Source of the DNA: Bifidobacteriaceae bacterium
GTDB lineage: Bacteria; Actinomycetota; Actinomycetes; Actinomycetales; WQXJ01
Length of the DNA: 7,416 bases
Direction: 5' to 3'
Assembly: GCA_031256885.1 (NCBI GenBank)
Contig: JAIRPS010000184.1
Span: 1-7,416 of the forward strand
The notes beneath the pieces were generated by a model, which was given only the letters and a program-made list of their open reading frames with translations, had not been told where the DNA came from and ran no database searches. Positions 6,442-7,416 of the stretch are shown in pieces (positions within the stretch are counted from its first letter, which is position 1; each line of letters begins with the position of its first letter). The position numbers were made by a program, and so were the translations under genes.

Positions 6442-6715
6442 CCCAACCCCACCCTGGTTGGTCCTAGTGTCGCGCAGCTGAGAAGCTCAGCCGCTCGAAC
6501 CGCAACCGCCGCCCACCGGCGGCGCAGCCAGCCAACTGGCTGCCCCACCTACTAACCCAGCCAACCTAGTCACGTCCACCAACCCAACCCTGCCAACCCA
6601 ACCACGCCCACCAACTCGCACCACAACTACCCAACCACGCCCACCAACTCGCCCCACAACTACCCAACCCTCCACCAACCCAGCCACGTCAACTAATCGA
6701 AGGAGTCCTATCACA
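6442..6715 (+). promoter_or_regulatory. Long leader of the TasA-like gene: three hairpins then a G-poor C/A-rich tract
   Basis: Three consecutive hairpins are visible: GCTGAG-aag-CTCAGC (6477-6491), CCGCCG-cccac-CGGCGG (6506-6522) and GCAGCCA-gccaac-TGGCTGC (6524-6543). From about 6544 to 6700 the plus strand is almost free of G (about a dozen in 160 bases) and about half C, resembling a Rho-loading region. The frame of the downstream gene is open from 6482 through this tract but contains no ATG, GTG or TTG. The leader ends with GAAGGAG ten bases before ATG 6716. Confidence 0.45.
6598..6681 (+). repeat. 33-bp tandem repeat upstream of the TasA-like gene
   Basis: Two nearly identical units (6598-6630 and 6631-6663), beginning CCAACCACGCCCACCAACTC and differing at one base (A/C), are followed by a diverged third unit from 6664. 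The unit equals 11 codons and stays in frame with ATG 6716, where it would read as a Pro/Thr/Gln/Arg-rich stalk. Confidence 0.85.
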
Positions 6716-7387
6716 ATGGCCTACACACCCATGCATGCATCTGCCGCCAGTGCGCATCACCGGCACATGCGATTAAAAGTCGCTGCCTGGTTAGCTGCTG
6801 GAACACTCAGTGCAGCTGGCAGCCTAGCATTAGTCTCGGCGGTTTTTGCTGGTCAGGCCACAACTAGCCCTCACCCCGCCAGCCAAGTTGCTTTGACAAC
6901 CAATGCTTGGACAACCGCTGGCAGTATTGATCTTGCTGAGCTAACAAATAACCCCGCAGCCACTGCCAGCTTCACAGTCACCAGTAATGACAATGACAAT
7001 GTTCACTGGGCCATTGCTGTGACTGATCCGCAGAACAACAACCAACCGATTTGCCCCGGGCTGCTTGAACACCTTGTTATCACCATAAAAATTGATGGTG
7101 TCAGCACCGCCAGCGCCACCCTGGCAGACTTCAAACAAGGCATCTACAAGCTAAAAGACGCTTTAGAGCCCGGCGCACAACACCAAGTCACATTTTTGAC
7201 AACTACATCTGTCAATACGCCTCCGGCTGTTCAAGACCTGATTGGTGGTTTTGCGGTGATGGTTTTTGCCCAACCCACCAATGTATTAGCCGGCACCAAC
7301 TTTGATTGGGCCAACAGCACAAACTTTGACAACAGTCCAGGTTCGCTTGACCTGAACGCTGTCCGGACCAACTGGCCCACCCGCTAA
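6716..7387 (+). CDS. TasA/camelysin-like secreted protein, probable SipW-type peptidase substrate
   Basis: This encodes 223 residues, ATG 6716 preceded by GAAGGAG at ten bases. After a His-containing N terminus (AHHRHM, 13-18) comes a signal peptide, RLKVAAWLAAGTLSAAGSLA with hydrophobic core to about 44, probable cleavage after VFA (45). The mature part (about 58-188) has the beta-rich TasA/camelysin layout: an ordered N-terminal strand, SFTVTSNDNDNVHWAIAV (85-102), a Leu-Glu-Pro-Gly turn (150-153, as in LxPG of the family), then QVTFLTTTS and a closing strand FAVMVFAQ (179-186). An Asn/Asp-rich tail ends in NWPTR. There is one Cys (113). No anchor is seen. In Bacillus, TasA forms matrix fibres after SipW cleavage; the divergent SipW-type gene supports the same pairing here, but fibre formation is inference. 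Family match is by pattern, not by search. Confidence 0.72.
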   Translation: MAYTPMHASAASAHHRHMRLKVAAWLAAGTLSAAGSLALVSAVFAGQATTSPHPASQVALTTNAWTTAGSIDLAELTNNPAATASFTVTSNDNDNVHWAIAVTDPQNNNQPICPGLLEHLVITIKIDGVSTASATLADFKQGIYKLKDALEPGAQHQVTFLTTTSVNTPPAVQDLIGGFAVMVFAQPTNVLAGTNFDWANSTNFDNSPGSLDLNAVRTNWPTR

Positions 7388-7416
7388 CCGACTTGATCTG
7401 GTTCTGCCTCACTTCG

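Noticed and set aside
6175..6681. Possible CRISPR array from the direct repeats
   Set aside because: The 64-bp and 33-bp units are contiguous tandem repeats with no unique spacers, and no cas genes are present.
6487..6714. 75-codon minus-strand ORF rich in Val, Gly and Trp
   Set aside because: It is the complement of the G-poor repeat leader; its composition follows from the 33-bp repeat and it has no ribosome binding site or domain.

Overview
The window looks like chromosomal DNA from an actinobacterium of moderate GC content (roughly mid-50s percent by eye). The best taxonomic marker is a clear mycothiol synthase (MshD), an enzyme confined to mycothiol-making Actinomycetota. The surface-protein content suggests a lineage that invests in cell-surface adhesins. 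I cannot name the genus from the sequence alone.

Layout: five recognisable genes lie on the minus strand, a sixth lies on the plus strand, and there is one possible micro-ORF. Reading the minus strand from right to left: (1) a SipW/ER-type signal peptidase I (5691-6197); (2) a possible 32-residue micro-ORF (5591-5689); (3) a helical protein of unknown function (4960-5589); (4) mshD (3996 to about 4877); (5) a secreted protein with one N-terminal Ig-like module, a Ser/Gly/Pro stalk and two very basic Ig-like (BID_2-type) domains (2312-3724); (6) a large secreted multi-Ig adhesin that starts at 1875 and runs off the left edge. Divergent from the signal peptidase, on the plus strand, is a TasA/camelysin-like secreted protein (6716-7387).

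How they may work together: the SipW-type peptidase next to a TasA-like protein recalls the SipW-TasA matrix-fibre system of Bacillus, here arranged head to head in an actinobacterium. The two Ig-like proteins share a paralogous N-terminal module and carry ordinary Sec signal peptides. Together the window reads as a surface-assembly locus with mshD and an unknown gene lodged inside it. The functional link between the adhesins and the SipW/TasA pair is inference from proximity.

Non-coding regions hold real structure. The 436-base gap 1876-2311 contains a strong hairpin (probable terminator of the upstream gene), two TTGACA boxes and a C-rich leader. The 518-base divergent gap 6198-6715 contains a 64-bp tandem repeat that includes the signal-peptidase start, an AT-rich dyad, three consecutive hairpins, and a G-poor C/A-rich tract with a 33-bp repeat directly before the TasA-like gene. 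A second repeat family (about 50-bp period) covers the 3' end of the signal peptidase gene and the junction to the next gene.
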